Shown: piece by piece, positions 33,491 to 46,460 of the stretch
Layout of the letters: each line of letters opens with the position of its first letter
Position numbering within the stretch: the first letter of the stretch is position 1
DNA from: Vesta saturnalis
Lineage: Eukaryota; Arthropoda; Insecta; Coleoptera; Lampyridae
Direction of reading: 5' to 3'
Length of the DNA stretch: 64,000 nucleotides
NCBI GenBank assembly: GCA_036346205.1
Contig: JARFJB010002469.1
Span: forward strand, 124,001-188,000
Program-made: the position numbers and the translations under genes
Notes under the pieces: model-generated
What the model was told of the DNA's origin: nothing
Databases searched by the model: none
The model's input: the letters and a program-made list of their open reading frames with translations, nothing else

Positions 33491-36238
33491 CCAAAAACGC
33501 ACTTGCCCCTTGACAAGGGGTAAGTGCGTCTTTGGATTGTCGAGGCTATTCAATGCAACGGTTGAACTTGTCGGGGTAAGATCTACTTACTAAAACTTTT
33601 CTTTAACAGCTGCTCTTTAATTCCCATTAATATCACAGATGGTTTTGGCTGGATGTACTTTTTTGTCAATAAAGTTCTAAAGTCTATTTGACAAACATCT
33701 TTATTTAACTCAAACAGACTTTTAATAACGCAAAGAAACGTAACAAAATGGCATTACTAAATGCAAGAACATAATATTTATTGTATATTGTAATTATCAA
33801 ATGATATATTGAAACTTATTTCACCTCTACGCCCTATATTTGGCTTGGGTAACAAAGAAATTATGTCACTTTCGAAAATAACGGAGTGGTCATCAACAGG
33901 TGGAAATACAAAAACATATTTCTTCTTGAGAATGGAGCTTTTTCTGGTGAATTTGACTGTGAAGGCATTGTTTTCAATAGAGGAAACCTGCCCCATAAAG
34001 TGTTTTACACTCTTCTTAACAGCAAATTTCACCAAAACCCAGTCATTCACAGTCGCATCTTTCACTTGCTATATCTTCTTCAATTTCAAATTCCTCTAAC
34101 AAATTAGAGTCCAGTTCTTCTTCGCTTTCAACTTTCACTTGATCATCTTCGTCTTCACTAGATGTAGATTGTAATTCTACAGAGTGTTTTTTCTTCGGTA
34201 CTATTTTTTTTTCATCTTTTTCCTTCAGACGCCGTAAAACCTCTGCACTGGTTATAACTTCTGCACCATCACAGACTTTTCTTTTTGATTTTTTAGTGAT
34301 CTTTAAAAGAATGAACTCAAATAATTTTTTTTCTGTTTCCTTACTTGTGGATGGTTTTGGACTGAGACTGGGGACATTCCCAGCTTCGGATATATTTTCA
34401 ATGACACTAAGGGACATTTCATCAGAGAGCTCCAATAGGGATTCTTGTTCTAAATTTTCCTTAAGTAGACCATTATCAGAATTAACCTTCTCTTCCTTTT
34501 TCCACCTTTCAAGCGAATTGGGGCTGTATTTCTCTTCAGGAATTACCTTATTATCAAAAGGCATGCCAGCCTTTTTGAAGCCACTTTTAATTATCTCTGC
34601 AGTTGTTTCCAGCCACACTTGACCTATTAATTCGGAAAACATCTTCTTGGGAATTTTCATTCCTACATGCTCTCTCTGTCACTTTACTAGTTTGGCATCC
34701 CAAGAAATTTTGAGAGATCGAAACACGGATATATCTAGAGGTTGCAACAAATGAGATGAGTTCGGTGGCAACTTCAGAATTGTAATTTGCTCTTGGATGG
34801 CCATCTGGACGACTTCTATTGTTAAATGGGTCGAATGCCCGTCATAAATTAGTAGTGCTGGTCTTTTGTCGCCAATATTGGAAATGAATGGTTTTTTGAA
34901 GTAATTAGCGAACACTTCGGTTTCCATTCACCCCTTTGTCGTCGCTGCGTATACAGTATCCGGATAACCAGTTCCTTCGTTTGCAACCCATTCGGTCCAT
35001 ACACTTTTTCCTTTAAAGATAATTAAAGGAGGAAGTTTTTTGTCATCAAAACCGTTGTGTTTTCACGTCCTGGTCTACTTACTGTCCTAGTCGATGGTTT
35101 TCCTACCACTTTAGTTTTCGATGGATCTGAGCAAAAACTAGATTCGTCTAAATTAAATATTTGGTCTGGTTTATCAAATAGATCTAAATCGGTCAAAAGC
35201 GTTTTTAGTTGATTGAAGTAATCTTGAATAATGAAGGGGTCTAAAACTTTCTTTCTTGCCATCTCTACACTCTGTGGCTTTTTAATAGAAAGCCGATGTC
35301 GCTTCCTAAAATTAATAAACCATTCTTTTCCCGGACGACCATTTTTGAATCTAGTTTTAATTCCACTCGCAACAATGAACTTTCCCACAAGATCTAGAAC
35401 CTCCTTGCATGAAAATCCGAAACCCCATTTTTCCATAGCACAGAGGGCATCGGCAATTTTTTTCGATTTCTGCAGGTATATCAGGTTTTCGACCAAAACT
35501 AGAACTTTTCTGGCTTCTTCTTCCTTTCAAGTGATCTTTGAGGCTTGTTAAAGGAATTTTGTGCATTTCACTTGCTGCCTTTATTGTTAAGGTTCCTACT
35601 TGTATTTCGTCAATACTTCTTTGTAGCACATCTTGTGTGTAGGATTTGGCTCGATTGCTCTTCCTTACATAATTTCGCACCATGTTGAGAAACTTATCTG
35701 AAATAGGTAGATATTGATGAGTTTTTGATGCATCGGAAAAACCTGATTTCAACAAATTAGTTAAGCAATGTTGGGTATACAAAGAAGCATGAAGACTTAT
35801 TGTGGGGCCATTGCTCTCAGCTGGGGCAAGTGTGTTTAGTGAACGCACTTGCCCCTTATCATAAAGACGCACTTGCCCCTTGACGCCTTTTTCGTGGGGT
35901 AAGTGCAACCCCCCTAGTAAACAAGCCGCATTCGAAAATACTTAAACAATCGTGTATGTTCATAGTGTAATAATGTCTTACACTTACCTTGAACATATGT
36001 TTATGTAAAGAACTTAAAAAAGACCTTGGATCAACGAGCCGTGAAGAAAATGTTGCGCACTGATTACGGAAGTATAAACAGCTGTTCCGACTAATAACCG
36101 TCAGCATTTGAAATTAACGTGAACTAGTCGGCCGCATTGGTGCGCGGTGTTGCCACGTGCTCAAAGCAATAGTATGTGTATGGATTTTCCGTTATAAGTA
36201 AATACAAAAATTTTGTGGGTGTAAGACGCACTTACCCC
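33491..36238 (-). mobile_element. pogo-like transposon 1, degraded
   Basis: GGGGTAAGTGCGTCTT at 33517-33532 (left) recurs inverted at 36223-36238 (right), enclosing a pogo-type transposase gene. At the left, 33491-33535 is a near-perfect palindrome of the same motif. Additional copies lie near 35830-35910 and 36242-36258. TA duplication was not resolved. Confidence 0.6.
33778..35908 (-). pseudogene. pogo-like transposase (psq HTH, CENP-B HTH, DDE_1), multiply broken
   Basis: N-terminus at 35908-35357 with a psq-type helix-turn-helix (IQVGTLTIKAASEMHKIPLT). 35496-35023 has the CENP-B-type HTH (GRPGKEWFINFRKRHRLSIK) and the first catalytic Asp in IFNLDESSFCSDPS. 34927-34679 has the second (ALLIYDGHSTHLT) and HLLQPLDISVFRSLK. 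34660-34043 is a Ser/Glu-rich linker and 34065-33778 a small beta-rich tail (VNDWVLVKFAVKKS, FVFPPVDDHSVI). Frame changes separate all parts and a short stretch near 34930-35020 is out of frame. Confidence 0.8.
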
Positions 36239-36458
36239 AAAGTCTCACTTACCCCACCTGACCTTACCTTATTAGTTATTCCGTCGTTTTGTAATAATCC
36301 TTTTGTTTACATAATCATTATTCCGTGTTTTTTTCACATTGCATTACCTACTTCTATCAGCTACGTTCATTTAAGTAAGTATTAGGTTAAAAGTTAATTA
36401 CATTTTGTTATTGATTCTTTCACTACAAGAAAACCGTATAATTCCCAAGTGCTATTAC

Positions 36459-36978
36459 TAGCCCAGTCAAGAAAGGTAAAAAAAACACGCGTTGTCGCAA
36501 GTAATTAGGGGAAAGCTGAATTGTTGTAGGATGTTAGTAAACAAAGCATGCACTAAAAAAACACAAAGTCCCGACCCCCACCCCTCTTGCTTTCTCCCCC
36601 ACCCTCTCCGCAACCTTGCAAGAGTAGCACTCTGGTTAAATGCTTACAGCTCGAAAACGAATTATGATACCGGGGTGTTTCTTTTTTTATTTTACTCCTA
36701 ACAATATTATAAACTAATTATGTTATATACACTTTTTATGTAGATAGCTTAGTTTCGCCGATAAACTTAAATATATACAGAAAACTGTCACTCCAAAAAT
36801 AAAAAAGTAAATTAAACTAATTATACATTTTTATCCTTACGTCATAGGAAAAAAACCCTTGAACAAAACTTATAGATAATTTAATTGGCTTTAAAACGAG
36901 TGGTCTAATAAAATTTTCCGTTGAAATAATATTTTAAAAGACAGCGATGAGACAGTTGTAGACACCGCGCCGTCCGTG
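36459..36978 (+). repeat. Academ left terminal inverted repeat
   Basis: Matches 41365-41868 inverted. The outer 450 bp are highly similar (for example TTAGGGGAAAGCTGAATTGT and the CCCACCCTCTCC segment). The inner end is more diverged around 36905-36940 and closes with ACACCGCGCCG at about 36962-36972. Confidence 0.85.
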
Positions 36979-37283
36979 CGCTGGCCGGGGCCGGGCCGGT
37001 CCTGTTATCTATGTTTCTTGTTGAATACTGTCTCTGTTTGATGGGAGTGGACCGTGTCTATTTAGTGTTCGGATAACCATCGCATTGTGCGGTTCGTTGG
37101 GATTTTGTTTTTCGTTATACAATTTTATTTGTTGTAAAGAGTGGTTGTGTTATGTCATATGTGGTAAAATTTTGATAGTTGTGATATTGTCATGGATTGT
37201 TAATCGGGGGAAGCAAGATGTAAGGTAACTTCTGCAACTGGACTCTTGTTTTTAAAGTTTGTAGTTAGATATTTAGTATTAAT

Positions 37284-40200
37284 AATGACTGATTTGAACA
37301 GTATATTTGTAATATGTAATAAAGAAGTGAAAGATGCCGGAGTAACTGTCACTAAAGGTATAAAAACTTTAATTAAATCTAGTATTGAGAGAAAAGACTT
37401 AATACATAAGTTACTTGCTAATGTCGATGTTATAAAAGTTCATTCAATATGTAGACAAAATTATACGAGACCTAGTAATATTAAAGCAGCATTAATAACG
37501 CAAACTTCAGAACCTTCAGCACTTTTGATTTCAAGCATGATTGTTTGTTATGTGAAAAAAACCCTGTTTTTGACCCAAAACGTCCTTCTAAATACCGAAA
37601 GCAAATACATGAAGTTTCAACAATAGAAATAAAGCAAAGGCTTCTTAACGCTTGCGATCATAGGCTTTTACAGGTAATCGATTTAGTTGCTGCTGAAGCC
37701 CGTTACGATAGAAAATGTTACAAAAGTTTTTTAAAACCTAAAAGCAGTGAGCAAAAGGTAGGACGGCCATTATCAGTGAACTCATTAGCTAAATTCAATC
37801 TGTTGACCAATTACTTGGAGAATGACAATGAGTGTCAGTATTCACTAAAGGATCTGCGAAATATTATAGTGGAATTAAGTGGTTCTGATATAGACTATAC
37901 TGATTATTATCTTAAGTCAAAACTTGTAGATTTTTTCAAAGATCGGCTAGTTGTGCATAATTTATCTGGAAATAAAAGTATCTTATGTATGTCCCATACT
38001 AGTCACAAGGTGTTAGACTCATGGTACAAAAACAGAGAAAAAAGTAATGAAGAAGAACGTAAAAGAATTGTTAGAACAGCAGCCGAAATTGTTAAGGAAG
38101 ACATTCAAAAAATGAATTACGATTGTGGAAAATACCCAAGTGAAAAAGAAATTGGTACTTTATCAATTGATTAGATTCCTGAAACATTGGCACTCTTCAC
38201 GTCTACAATGACTAAGAAAAGAACTGGAAACTCGGGCCCTGACATAAGTAGGAAACGATCTGTGATCAATCATACAGTAATTTCTGCTGTAAGACCGAGG
38301 TCCTTTTTGTCGTCAATACAAACCTCTTTGTCTCTATATTTGAATAGAATGTATCGGTCAAAACATCTGATTGATGTGCTTTTTTGCGCTGGGAGTTTGT
38401 TCTGCATACTATGAAAGTGACCGATACATAAGATCATTAATTACGGAGGGCCCCCCAGTCATAGAATCTAATTCCTTTACACAGTACATTTTTGACAATG
38501 CTGACGTTAACATAAGATCATTAGATGGTTTAAATAAATTTCATGCAATAGCATGTGTCACACCATCGTCACATGTCTCCATCACCTCAAAGTACCTAGA
38601 TTAGTTGACAAGTCATTTAAAGCTTCAGAAGAAATTCGTAAACGAGCGTATGTCAAGCGAAAAATCAGTGACTTAGCTGGAATTGTTATGGAAGACTTTC
38701 CAGATGTGATATCGTTAAGAAAAGCAAATGCGAACACAGTATCTTTTATTCATCCAATCAATATGCTATGGGTAAGTGGATGTAAAACTCAACCAGGCTG
38801 GAATGGTTTTATGAGTATATCAACCAAAAAATTAAAAGGTCATTACACTTCATACATCTTGGCGATACCTTTTATAGACATTGATCCGAACAGCCCATCA
38901 TCAGTGTATACATCATTATGTTTTGCTGCTGAGCAGTGCAGTAAAAACAAGCAAACATGCATTGTTACCTTTGACCAGCCTCTATACTTAAAAGATATGG
39001 AGATCGTTACTGGGCCTGAAGAACAATCTGGTTTCTCAAATATTATTGTAAGGTTAGGAGGTTTCCACTTACTTATGTCGTACTTAGGAAGTATTGGTCG
39101 TATAATGGAAGGTAGTGGAATAGAGTCATTATGGGAAACTGTCTATGGTAAGGCAACGGTGAAACATATGCTTACCGGGCATGCCTTTGCTAGAGCTGTG
39201 AGGGCATACATGTTAACTTATGCTGCTATTGTTGAAAAAGTGATAGAAGATATACCAGCGCATGATATTGTGTTTGGTGATGATGTTCAACCTGTTTACG
39301 ACAAACTTTCTAGATGTGATATTTCTCATACAAGTGCGTGTGATGACAAAGACGTCCAATATGCCATGTCAAAATTGACAGACCATATAAATCTAAAGAA
39401 GTCGGCCAGCAGAACATCAAAACTTTGGCTAAATCTAATTCAGCAAATTGATCTAACGTTTAATTTTATCTTAGCAGCGAGAACGGGAAACTGGAAATTG
39501 CACTTAGATACTATCAAAGATATGCTTCCTTATTTTCACGCTGCAGGACACATTCCTTACGCTAAATTTGCTCATATGTACGTCCAAGAAATGAACAAAC
39601 TCAAATCAAAGCTGACTGAGACAGAGTACGAACTCTTTGTAACGAAAGGTCTGTTCACTATAAGAAGAAAAGAAGAGTTTTGGTCTGGCGTTTGAAGTGA
39701 CATGTGTATTGAGCAGTCATTAATGAAGTCTTTAAAATCAATAGGAGGTTTAACGCACGGGAGAGGGATAACTCAGAGTACCTTGAATAAATGGGTTTTG
39801 GGAGCACCTTCATTTTTAAGGATAAGTGAGGCTTTTAGAAGTTTTCTAGGACTGAACTACAACACTCACGAGCAGCATGTAGAGCTGAGAAAAAGCCGAA
39901 AATCTAGGGACTACAAAATATATCTAAGTTCAAAGATTGGTTGAGTCAGCACAACCCTTTTGCTTGCAGCACTAGTGATTTAATTTCTCTTTCGACGGAG
40001 TTGGTATGCGATTCTTCAGTTAATTGCGATGAAGCATACGAAGTAGGCCTGAAAGCAATGGAAAAAATGGTAGGAAAATCTTTCAATGAAATTAAGCTGC
40101 ACAGGAAGGACATGGTTACAACACAGACGAGTTTCAAGTCTATCAAAGTAAGGTCAAAAGAAGTTTCAATAAACTCCCAGAAAATTTTCAACCGAATTAT

Positions 40201-41098
40201 ATGCATCTGTGACAGCGTAAGATGACGCCGACACTGTCATTGTCGACCAGGCAATAAAGTATGCTGAAACTAATAACACTACAGTTGTCGTAGGAACTGA
40301 TACAGGTCTATTGGTTTTACTTATAGCATTAGCTCCCCAGCATGACGCCAAACTTTTCTACTTAAAGCCTTCATTTTCAGTGTCCAAAGTATACTCTGTC
40401 GATTTTCTTATAAATGAAAATGTCGAGCAGAAGACTTTACTACTTTTTGCTCATGCGATGACTGGTTGCGACACGACATCCGCTTTCTATGGACTAGGAA
40501 AATTAAAAGCAGTAGTTAGGAGTTCTGGACCAGTTCAAGGTCACTCGCCCTCTGGTGGTGAAAAACGTAAGCTTTTGGAGCCGACTTGTTACGTAATTCA
40601 ACTGAAGCTAAAGATCAGGCTGAGATGTTCACAAAACAAGATATTACAAAAGAAATCCTTTTAGAAATTGGGGAACAATTTATCCAAGTTCAAAACTCGC
40701 AATGAAGCCAGATATTTTAAGTATAAACAAATTAACTGCAAAAATGTCTCTAAAGTCGAATTTTGATTTAGCAAAACTTCCACCAACCTCCGATGCTGCT
40801 CATCAACATCTGTTTATCACCAGATTCAAGCGTTGTTAGGTTTTAAACTTTCACCAGAAGATTGGGGTTGGCAATACTCATCAAATAACAGACTGATACC
40901 TAAGGCCATGACGATTCCTCCTGCTCCAAGTGAACTTCTCTTGTTAATTTCATGAAACTGCAAAACATTGTGTGTTACAAACTGTAGCTGTCGTAAAGCT
41001 GGCTTTGATTGCACATCTATGTGTGGACACTGTAGTGGAATGCATTGTAACAATACTTTGGTTCAAACCGACGAAACGTTAGACAATGACCCCTTATA
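37284..41098 (+). pseudogene. Academ-like transposase with XPG/FEN-like nuclease segment and Cys8 finger
   Basis: From ATG 37284 the protein begins MTDLNSIFVICNKEV and VHSICRQNYTRP, then shifts near 37515 into DCLLCEKNPVFD. Large central blocks are QYIFDNADVNIRSLDG, MLWVSGCKTQPGWNGFMS, VTFDQPLYLKDME, LGGFHLLMSYLGSIGRIMEG, VKHMLTGHAFARAVRAYML, MLPYFHAAGHIPYAKFAHMY, TIRRKEEFWSGV and GGLTHGRGITQSTLNKWV. At 40225-40540 an XPG-I-like segment has DADDTVIVDQAIKYAE, VVVGTDTGLLVLL and HAMTGCDTTSAFYG. The tail holds CSCRKAGFDCTSMCGHCSGM with flanking Cys, a Cys8 finger. Breaks: TAG near 38172, TGA near 39694, and frameshifts near 37515, 38400, 38600, 39940, 40220 and 40580. Confidence 0.75.
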
Positions 41099-41364
41099 AA
41101 AGACAAAAAAAACAAAAGTTATAAAAACTCTATTTTTCTCAAAACGTAGGTAGTTAACCAAGTAATTATAAATAGGGCTTAGACAATGAAAAGTTATTAT
41201 TTTGTATCAGTTATAAAAAATGTATAACTTTTTACTAAAAACTGAAATTTTAGTAATTAAAACTTAAAGTGAAAGTTATTATATTGCTGCTCCATTGCAA
41301 ATGAAAGAGTATTCAAGATCACAAATTACGAATATACGCAGCGGTGCACATCAGCGGCAAATAT

Positions 41365-41868
41365 CAACGGCGCAGGCGGCGCGGTGTTCACTACCGTTTC
41401 ATCGCTCTATCTCCTATGCCATCGTTTTAATGGTAATCTCATTTTAAAGCCAATTAAATTATCTATAAGTTTTGTTCAAAGGTTTTTTTCCTATGACGTA
41501 AGAATAAAAATGTATAATTAGTTTAAGTTACTTTTTTATTTTTGGAGTGACGGTTTTCTGCATATATTTAAGTATATCGGTGAAACTAAGCTATCTACAT
41601 AAAAAGTGTATATAACATAATTAGTTTATAATATTGTTAGGAGTAAAATAAGAAAAGAAACACCCCGGTATCATAATTCGTTTTTGAGCCGTAAGCATTT
41701 AACCAGAGTGCTGCTCTTGCAGGGTTGCGGAGAGGGTGGGGGAGAAAGCAAGAGGGGTGGGGGTCGGGACTTTGTGTTTTTTTAGTGCATACTTTGTATA
41801 CTTACATCCTACAACAATTCAGCTTTCCCCTAATTAGTTGCGACTCGAAACATTTATTGATTGGGCTA
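41365..41868 (-). repeat. Academ right terminal inverted repeat
   Basis: Inverted counterpart of 36459-36978, including the G-rich stretch complementary to the CCCACCCTCTCC segment. Confidence 0.85.
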
Positions 41869-41960
41869 TACAGGGATGTTCGATTTCATCCCTTTCCGAA
41901 ACCGGTACGCAACATGAATAGAGTTATGTGGAAATGACAACATTAATCCATCGAACATTA

Positions 41961-44327
41961 CCGTAAAATGGGGCTCCCCGTTCTATTTACCGTAACAAAC
42001 TAGGCTGCGAAAAAGTAAGATTCGCTATAAAATTAATCAAAACACCAATATTTATTCCAACTTTATTTTCAGGTATAGCATTCACCGAAACACTCTTTCA
42101 AGTAAATTACATGGAAAACATACCTTATCTTCTGGTGGTCAAACGGCACTTGATAAATACGAGGAGAAATCAATTGCTGATCACGTAATAGCAGTTTCTA
42201 CCTACGGTTTCCCTGTAACGTCCCAGGATCTACAGTATATTGTCAAAACATATTTAGATAGAAGGGGAAAAAAATCTCTGTATTCAAAGAGAACTTTCCT
42301 GGAAAAGAATGGACTTTGTCATCCTTAAACAGGCACAAGAATATTCTTTCAAATCGAGTAGCAAGAAATATAAGTGTTTCAAGGGCGGCAATAGATGAAG
42401 GAATTATACATTCATTTTTCTATCATCTTGAAAGAGAGTTGGAGGGTGTTCCGCCCACCAACATTTGGAATTATGACGAGACAAATCTTTGGGACGACCC
42501 TGGAGCTAAAAAGGTCCTTATTAGACGGGGTCCGAAATATCTAGAGAAAATTAGAAATGCGACTAAAGCCTGCACTTCTCTAATGTTTGCGGGAAATGCA
42601 GCCGGGAAGATGGCACCTGTGTATGTGGTTTATAAGTCAGAAAAACTATGGCAGTCATGGGCAGAAAATGGATCGGATAACTGCCGCTATAATAGGACAA
42701 AGTCTGGGTGGTTCGACTACCAATGTTTCGAAGATTGGTTTGTTAACCTTATGCTTCCAATCTTAAAAAACCAACAAGGCAAAAAGGTCCTAATTGGGGA
42801 CAACTTAAGTTCTCCCCTTAATGTTGAGGTAGTGCGCCAATGCGAACGTAATAATATATTATTTATAGCGTTGCCCCCAAATGCGACACACCTTCTACAG
42901 CCGCTAGACGTGGCATACTTCCGGTCATTGAAAGGCAATTGGCGAAAAATCCTTAATGAATGGAAAGATTCACCTCAGGGAAACCGATGTGCAACTATCC
43001 CCAAAGACATCTTCCCGACCTTACTAAAACAATTAGTGGATATGATGAGCCACAAAGATCCCCATATCCTCCCTTCTGGATTCAGAAAATGTGGTATTTA
43101 TCCACAAAATCGTGAAGTGGTTTTAAGTCGTCTTCCAAATGAAATTCTCGAAAATGAAACTTCGGAAATAAAAAATGCTCTCAGCGAAAGCTTTCTACAC
43201 AACACTTACAAGAAAAGAGAGAAAACCTTACTGCCTCTCGTCGACCTAAACGTAAAAGGGTCAATGTAGTTCCTGGAAAGAGTATAAGCGCTGCCGATAT
43301 TCAAATTACTATTCAAACCGCCATCACCAAAGAAAACATAAACGACTCAGAACCCATTCCATCAACTTCGACAGGCCCAAAACCCATGCAACCCACTTCG
43401 ACAAGCTCTAAAAATACAGGTAAAATAATTCGAGCTCGGAAAAGGAAACTTACCGGGACAAGCGACGATTCTGATATTCCTTCATATAGAGAGAGCGATG
43501 TATCACCTATTTCGCAATTTGATAACCTGTCCGATAATGATACAAGAAAACAGGAAGTATTTGAGAATGACGAAACGTTACATGTCGGAAATTACACAAT
43601 AGTTCAGTATGACAGTAATTTTTCCTAGGCGTGATTACCGGCATCGCAGACAACGGGATTACTGTCAGTGCTATGACTAAATGCGGTAACCACTGGAAAT
43701 GGTCCGAAAAAAAAGATGAGTTGCTTTACGATCCAGCAGATATCGTCAAGAAAAACATTAACCCTCCAATTCAAATCTCTAGAAGGGAAATTTTTCGAGT
43801 TCCCGATATGGATTGTTACCCTTAATTATATTGGACTATTATTTTTTTATTTTGAGTTGTGAACATTTTGTTTTTTTTTATTTTAATTTGTGAGAAAATC
43901 GACTTTGATTATATTTTATGAATAATTTTTCTTTTATTTAAAAAAATTGGGGTGGCATTGTGCCACAAAAATAATACAACTAAAACTGATTTGGGTGAAA
44001 TTGTGCCACGCCGCTGATTTCAGACCAGTTCCAATATAATACGACGCATAACGTGGTACATTCTCACCTTCTAAATAGGCGAGTTTGTGTTGAAATGATA
44101 ATCAAATGGCTGGCACAAAGTCACCCCAATGCGATGGGTGAAATTGTGCCAATTGTTATAATTTTTTTTGCAAAAACTAATCAAAGTCTTCTTGTTCTTT
44201 TTACATATTTTCGTAACCAAAGATTCAAAAATTATCCTTAATTTTTTTCAAAATTTTTTGGTGCTCATAACTGCCCGAAATTGTTAGGAAAACATGAAAT
44301 GTGGCACAAAGCCACCCCATTTTACGG
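41961..44327 (+). mobile_element. pogo-like transposon 2, 2.37 kb with TA duplication
   Basis: CCGTAAAATGGGG at 41961-41973 and its exact complement at 44315-44327 are flanked by TA on both sides (41959-41960 and 44328-44329). Subterminal GTGGC-TTGTGCCAC motifs recur at about 43953-43963, 43990-44010 and 44140-44155. It starts only about 90 bp from the right end of the Academ element. Confidence 0.85.
42073..43825 (+). pseudogene. pogo-like transposase, several frameshifts
   Basis: After the acceptor TTTTCAG (42072) the frame reads the end of a psq HTH (IHRNTLSSKLHGKH) and EEKSIADHVIAVSTYGFP. It changes frame near 42300 and continues (42316-43269) with NIWNYDETNLWDDPGAKK (first Asp), KVLIGDNLSSPLN (second Asp), ATHLLQPLDVAYFRSLKGNW and SGFRKCGIYPQNREVV. 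The tail (43386-43825) is Ser/Thr-rich and ends in a small beta-rich domain (HVGNYTIVQYD, WKWSEKKDELLYDPADIV), interrupted by TAG near 43628. No N-terminal ATG exon was found between 41974 and 42060. Confidence 0.82.
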
Positions 44328-44329
44328 TA

Positions 44330-45300
44330 CCAAAAATGTGTATGTTTGCAGTAATGATTTCGGAATAGAAACAGAAGATTCTAATCCAGTACCACATCTG
44401 AATTATACTGCTAACTCCTTAGTGCATTCAAAAAGTCTAGATGTTCAGAGATATGTTGAAGTAGGATCGAGCAATAGGGAAGAAAGGGACCTTTACCTCT
44501 AAGCAACAGCATTGTTCCGCAAGGAAAATCAAAACGCAAAAGATATCAGTTATCACACCTATAATAAGCAATTACCTCTTATCCATCATCATACAGCAAC
44601 TCAAACATTTGTTGAACTTGTGGATATGAAGAGTAAAAACATCTCAACGATAAATTTTACGACTACTTCAAGATGGAAATTGAAAGTTTTGACTACATAT
44701 TGGAAGCGATTCAGAGCGACGTATCGAAACAAAGCAACTTTCGAGAGGTTGTAACTCCAACGGAGAAGCTGGCGATTACTTTGAGGTAAATTTTTGGCTT
44801 TTTGATAAATGTTTATTTTTATGAAAAAAAATCTGAGTGCCGCAACCAAGATAAGGGTGCTGTCCTCAACGAACGCCCTAAAATTATCTGCCTATACAAC
44901 CTTGTAGCCTAAGATGTTAATTTTATTTCTTATTCTTCAACACCGAAAAAACAGTTTAAATTAACCGTCGAGTCAGTAAAATTTAGACGTAATTGAATTT
45001 TTCCAGTCAAAATAACTGAGCTGTTCGGTAGACAATATGGTAGTCAAAGAAGAATGGTTAGAATATGCAGTAACTCTTTTTTTGCTATTTTTATTCAGAA
45101 ATATAACATTATCTTTGTTCTCCAAGAAAATTTTGAAGGTTTATTTTTAAAAAAAATTGAAATTTAGGACATTGATGTTGTCTCATCTATTACATTTGCA
45201 TAAAGTATGGTGAAAATCTCAGTAGAAGATTAACATAAAAAAAGAGGAATCCTTACAGTTGTTGGAAATCGTCTCCTAGTCGATGGAAGCCAGTTTGAGG
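44330..45300. other. AT-rich spacer, no recognisable feature
   Basis: Short frames exist (for example 44512-44754) but none shows a known domain or codon-level conservation cue. No inverted repeat was recognised. Confidence 0.5.
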
Positions 45301-46264
45301 TTCAAACTGAGTCTGTCTGTGACTGCGAATAATACCTGCTTTGGTCACTTAGGATACTTTGAGAAAATTCTTTGTTCGCAGATCCAGTAGTTGAAGGAGA
45401 TAGCACAGGTGAATAGCTGGTCTGGACAGAAAACGTGGGTGACACCATGTATCTTCCTACAGGATTTGGAGTCGGCTGGTTTTTTTTCAATCGCCCTTGT
45501 CAATGCAGCCATCATTTCACTTTTCACTCTCATTTTTTCCAAGGAGGAAAGTTCTTGCAGGGGTTCGTGTAAGCTCAGCAAAAATTGAGTGTCTGCATCA
45601 TATTCTGTTTTGGAGCTTTTATTATTGGTAAATCTATCCGTTAAGATCTGCAGTTTCTTATTTTCGAGATCTAAAAGTTTCTCATTAGTCCACTTTGGTT
45701 TGTTAGGTCTATTTTCGGTAGGCTTATTAGCTCGATCTTTAGCCTGACCAGATTGTGATCGCCTGTTTCGGTGCTGTGAACCTTCATTTGATGCACGGTC
45801 ATTATTATTGCTTGCAATGGGATCCGACTCTGTTAATGTGCCACCGCTGACTTCATCATTCGTGTCTTCATGATCTAGGACCTCATCCGGAGAATCAGCA
45901 TTTGATTCGTTTTCCTGGCTATCGTCCTAGTTATTATCCTGGCTGTTCGTTTCGATAGACGCAGTTAAATTCCTCGAACTTTGCTTCGGCATGAGCAAAT
46001 CTCTAATAAATTCCATTGCACCAAAAAAAGGCCATTGATCTTTACTTATCGCTTTATCTCCACTCTTCTTGTTCATTTGAGCCTTCAGTTTGCGACGGTA
46101 AGTGTCTCGCAGGTTCTCCCAAGTCTTCTTTGCAACATGTCCTGCAAGCAAAAAAAAGCATAATATATGCAATAGGGTGGTCCACATAAAACGAATCTTT
46201 GAAATGTTATGCCGTAATCCCCTAAATCGGTTCAGGTGCGTTAAAAAATACCCCCAAAAGTTTG

Positions 46265-46460
46265 GGGCCTAACGGATAATTTTATAACGGCGCATCGTTG
46301 CCATTTTCAAAACATAATAATTTCCGATTTTTGTACCTGTTTTCTTCAGTAATTTTTTTTAACCTGGAAAAAATTACTGAACAAAATAGGTACAAAAATC
46401 GGAAATTAATATGTTTCAAAATGGTAGCGTTGCGCAATATTCAAATTATTCGTTAGGCCC
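46265..46460. repeat. Foldback/MITE with about 90-bp arms
   Basis: GGGCCTAACGGATAATTTTA on the left and its inverted counterpart ending TTCGTTAGGCCC on the right enclose a nearly continuous hairpin (AATTTCCGATTTTTGTACCT / AGGTACAAAAATCGGAAATT). It lies in the MADF intron just upstream of the Harbinger transposase. Confidence 0.75.

Larger units (their letters stand above)
36459..41868 (+). mobile_element. Academ-type DNA transposon, 5.4 kb, with complete long terminal inverted repeats
   Basis: TAGCCCAGTCAAGAAA at 36459 and its counterpart ending GATTGGGCTA at 41868 start inverted repeats of about 500 bp. The 3-bp direct repeat TAC flanks it (36456-36458 and 41869-41871). Inside lies one long plus-strand pseudogene with a C-terminal XPG/FEN-like segment and a Cys8 finger. 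XPG nuclease, Cys8 finger and 3-4-bp duplications are the published characters of the Academ superfamily; the match to that superfamily is from memory, not from a search. Confidence 0.75.

Noticed and set aside
44512..44754. 80-codon plus-strand open frame after pogo element 2
   Set aside because: No domain, no splice context and ordinary length for AT-rich DNA.
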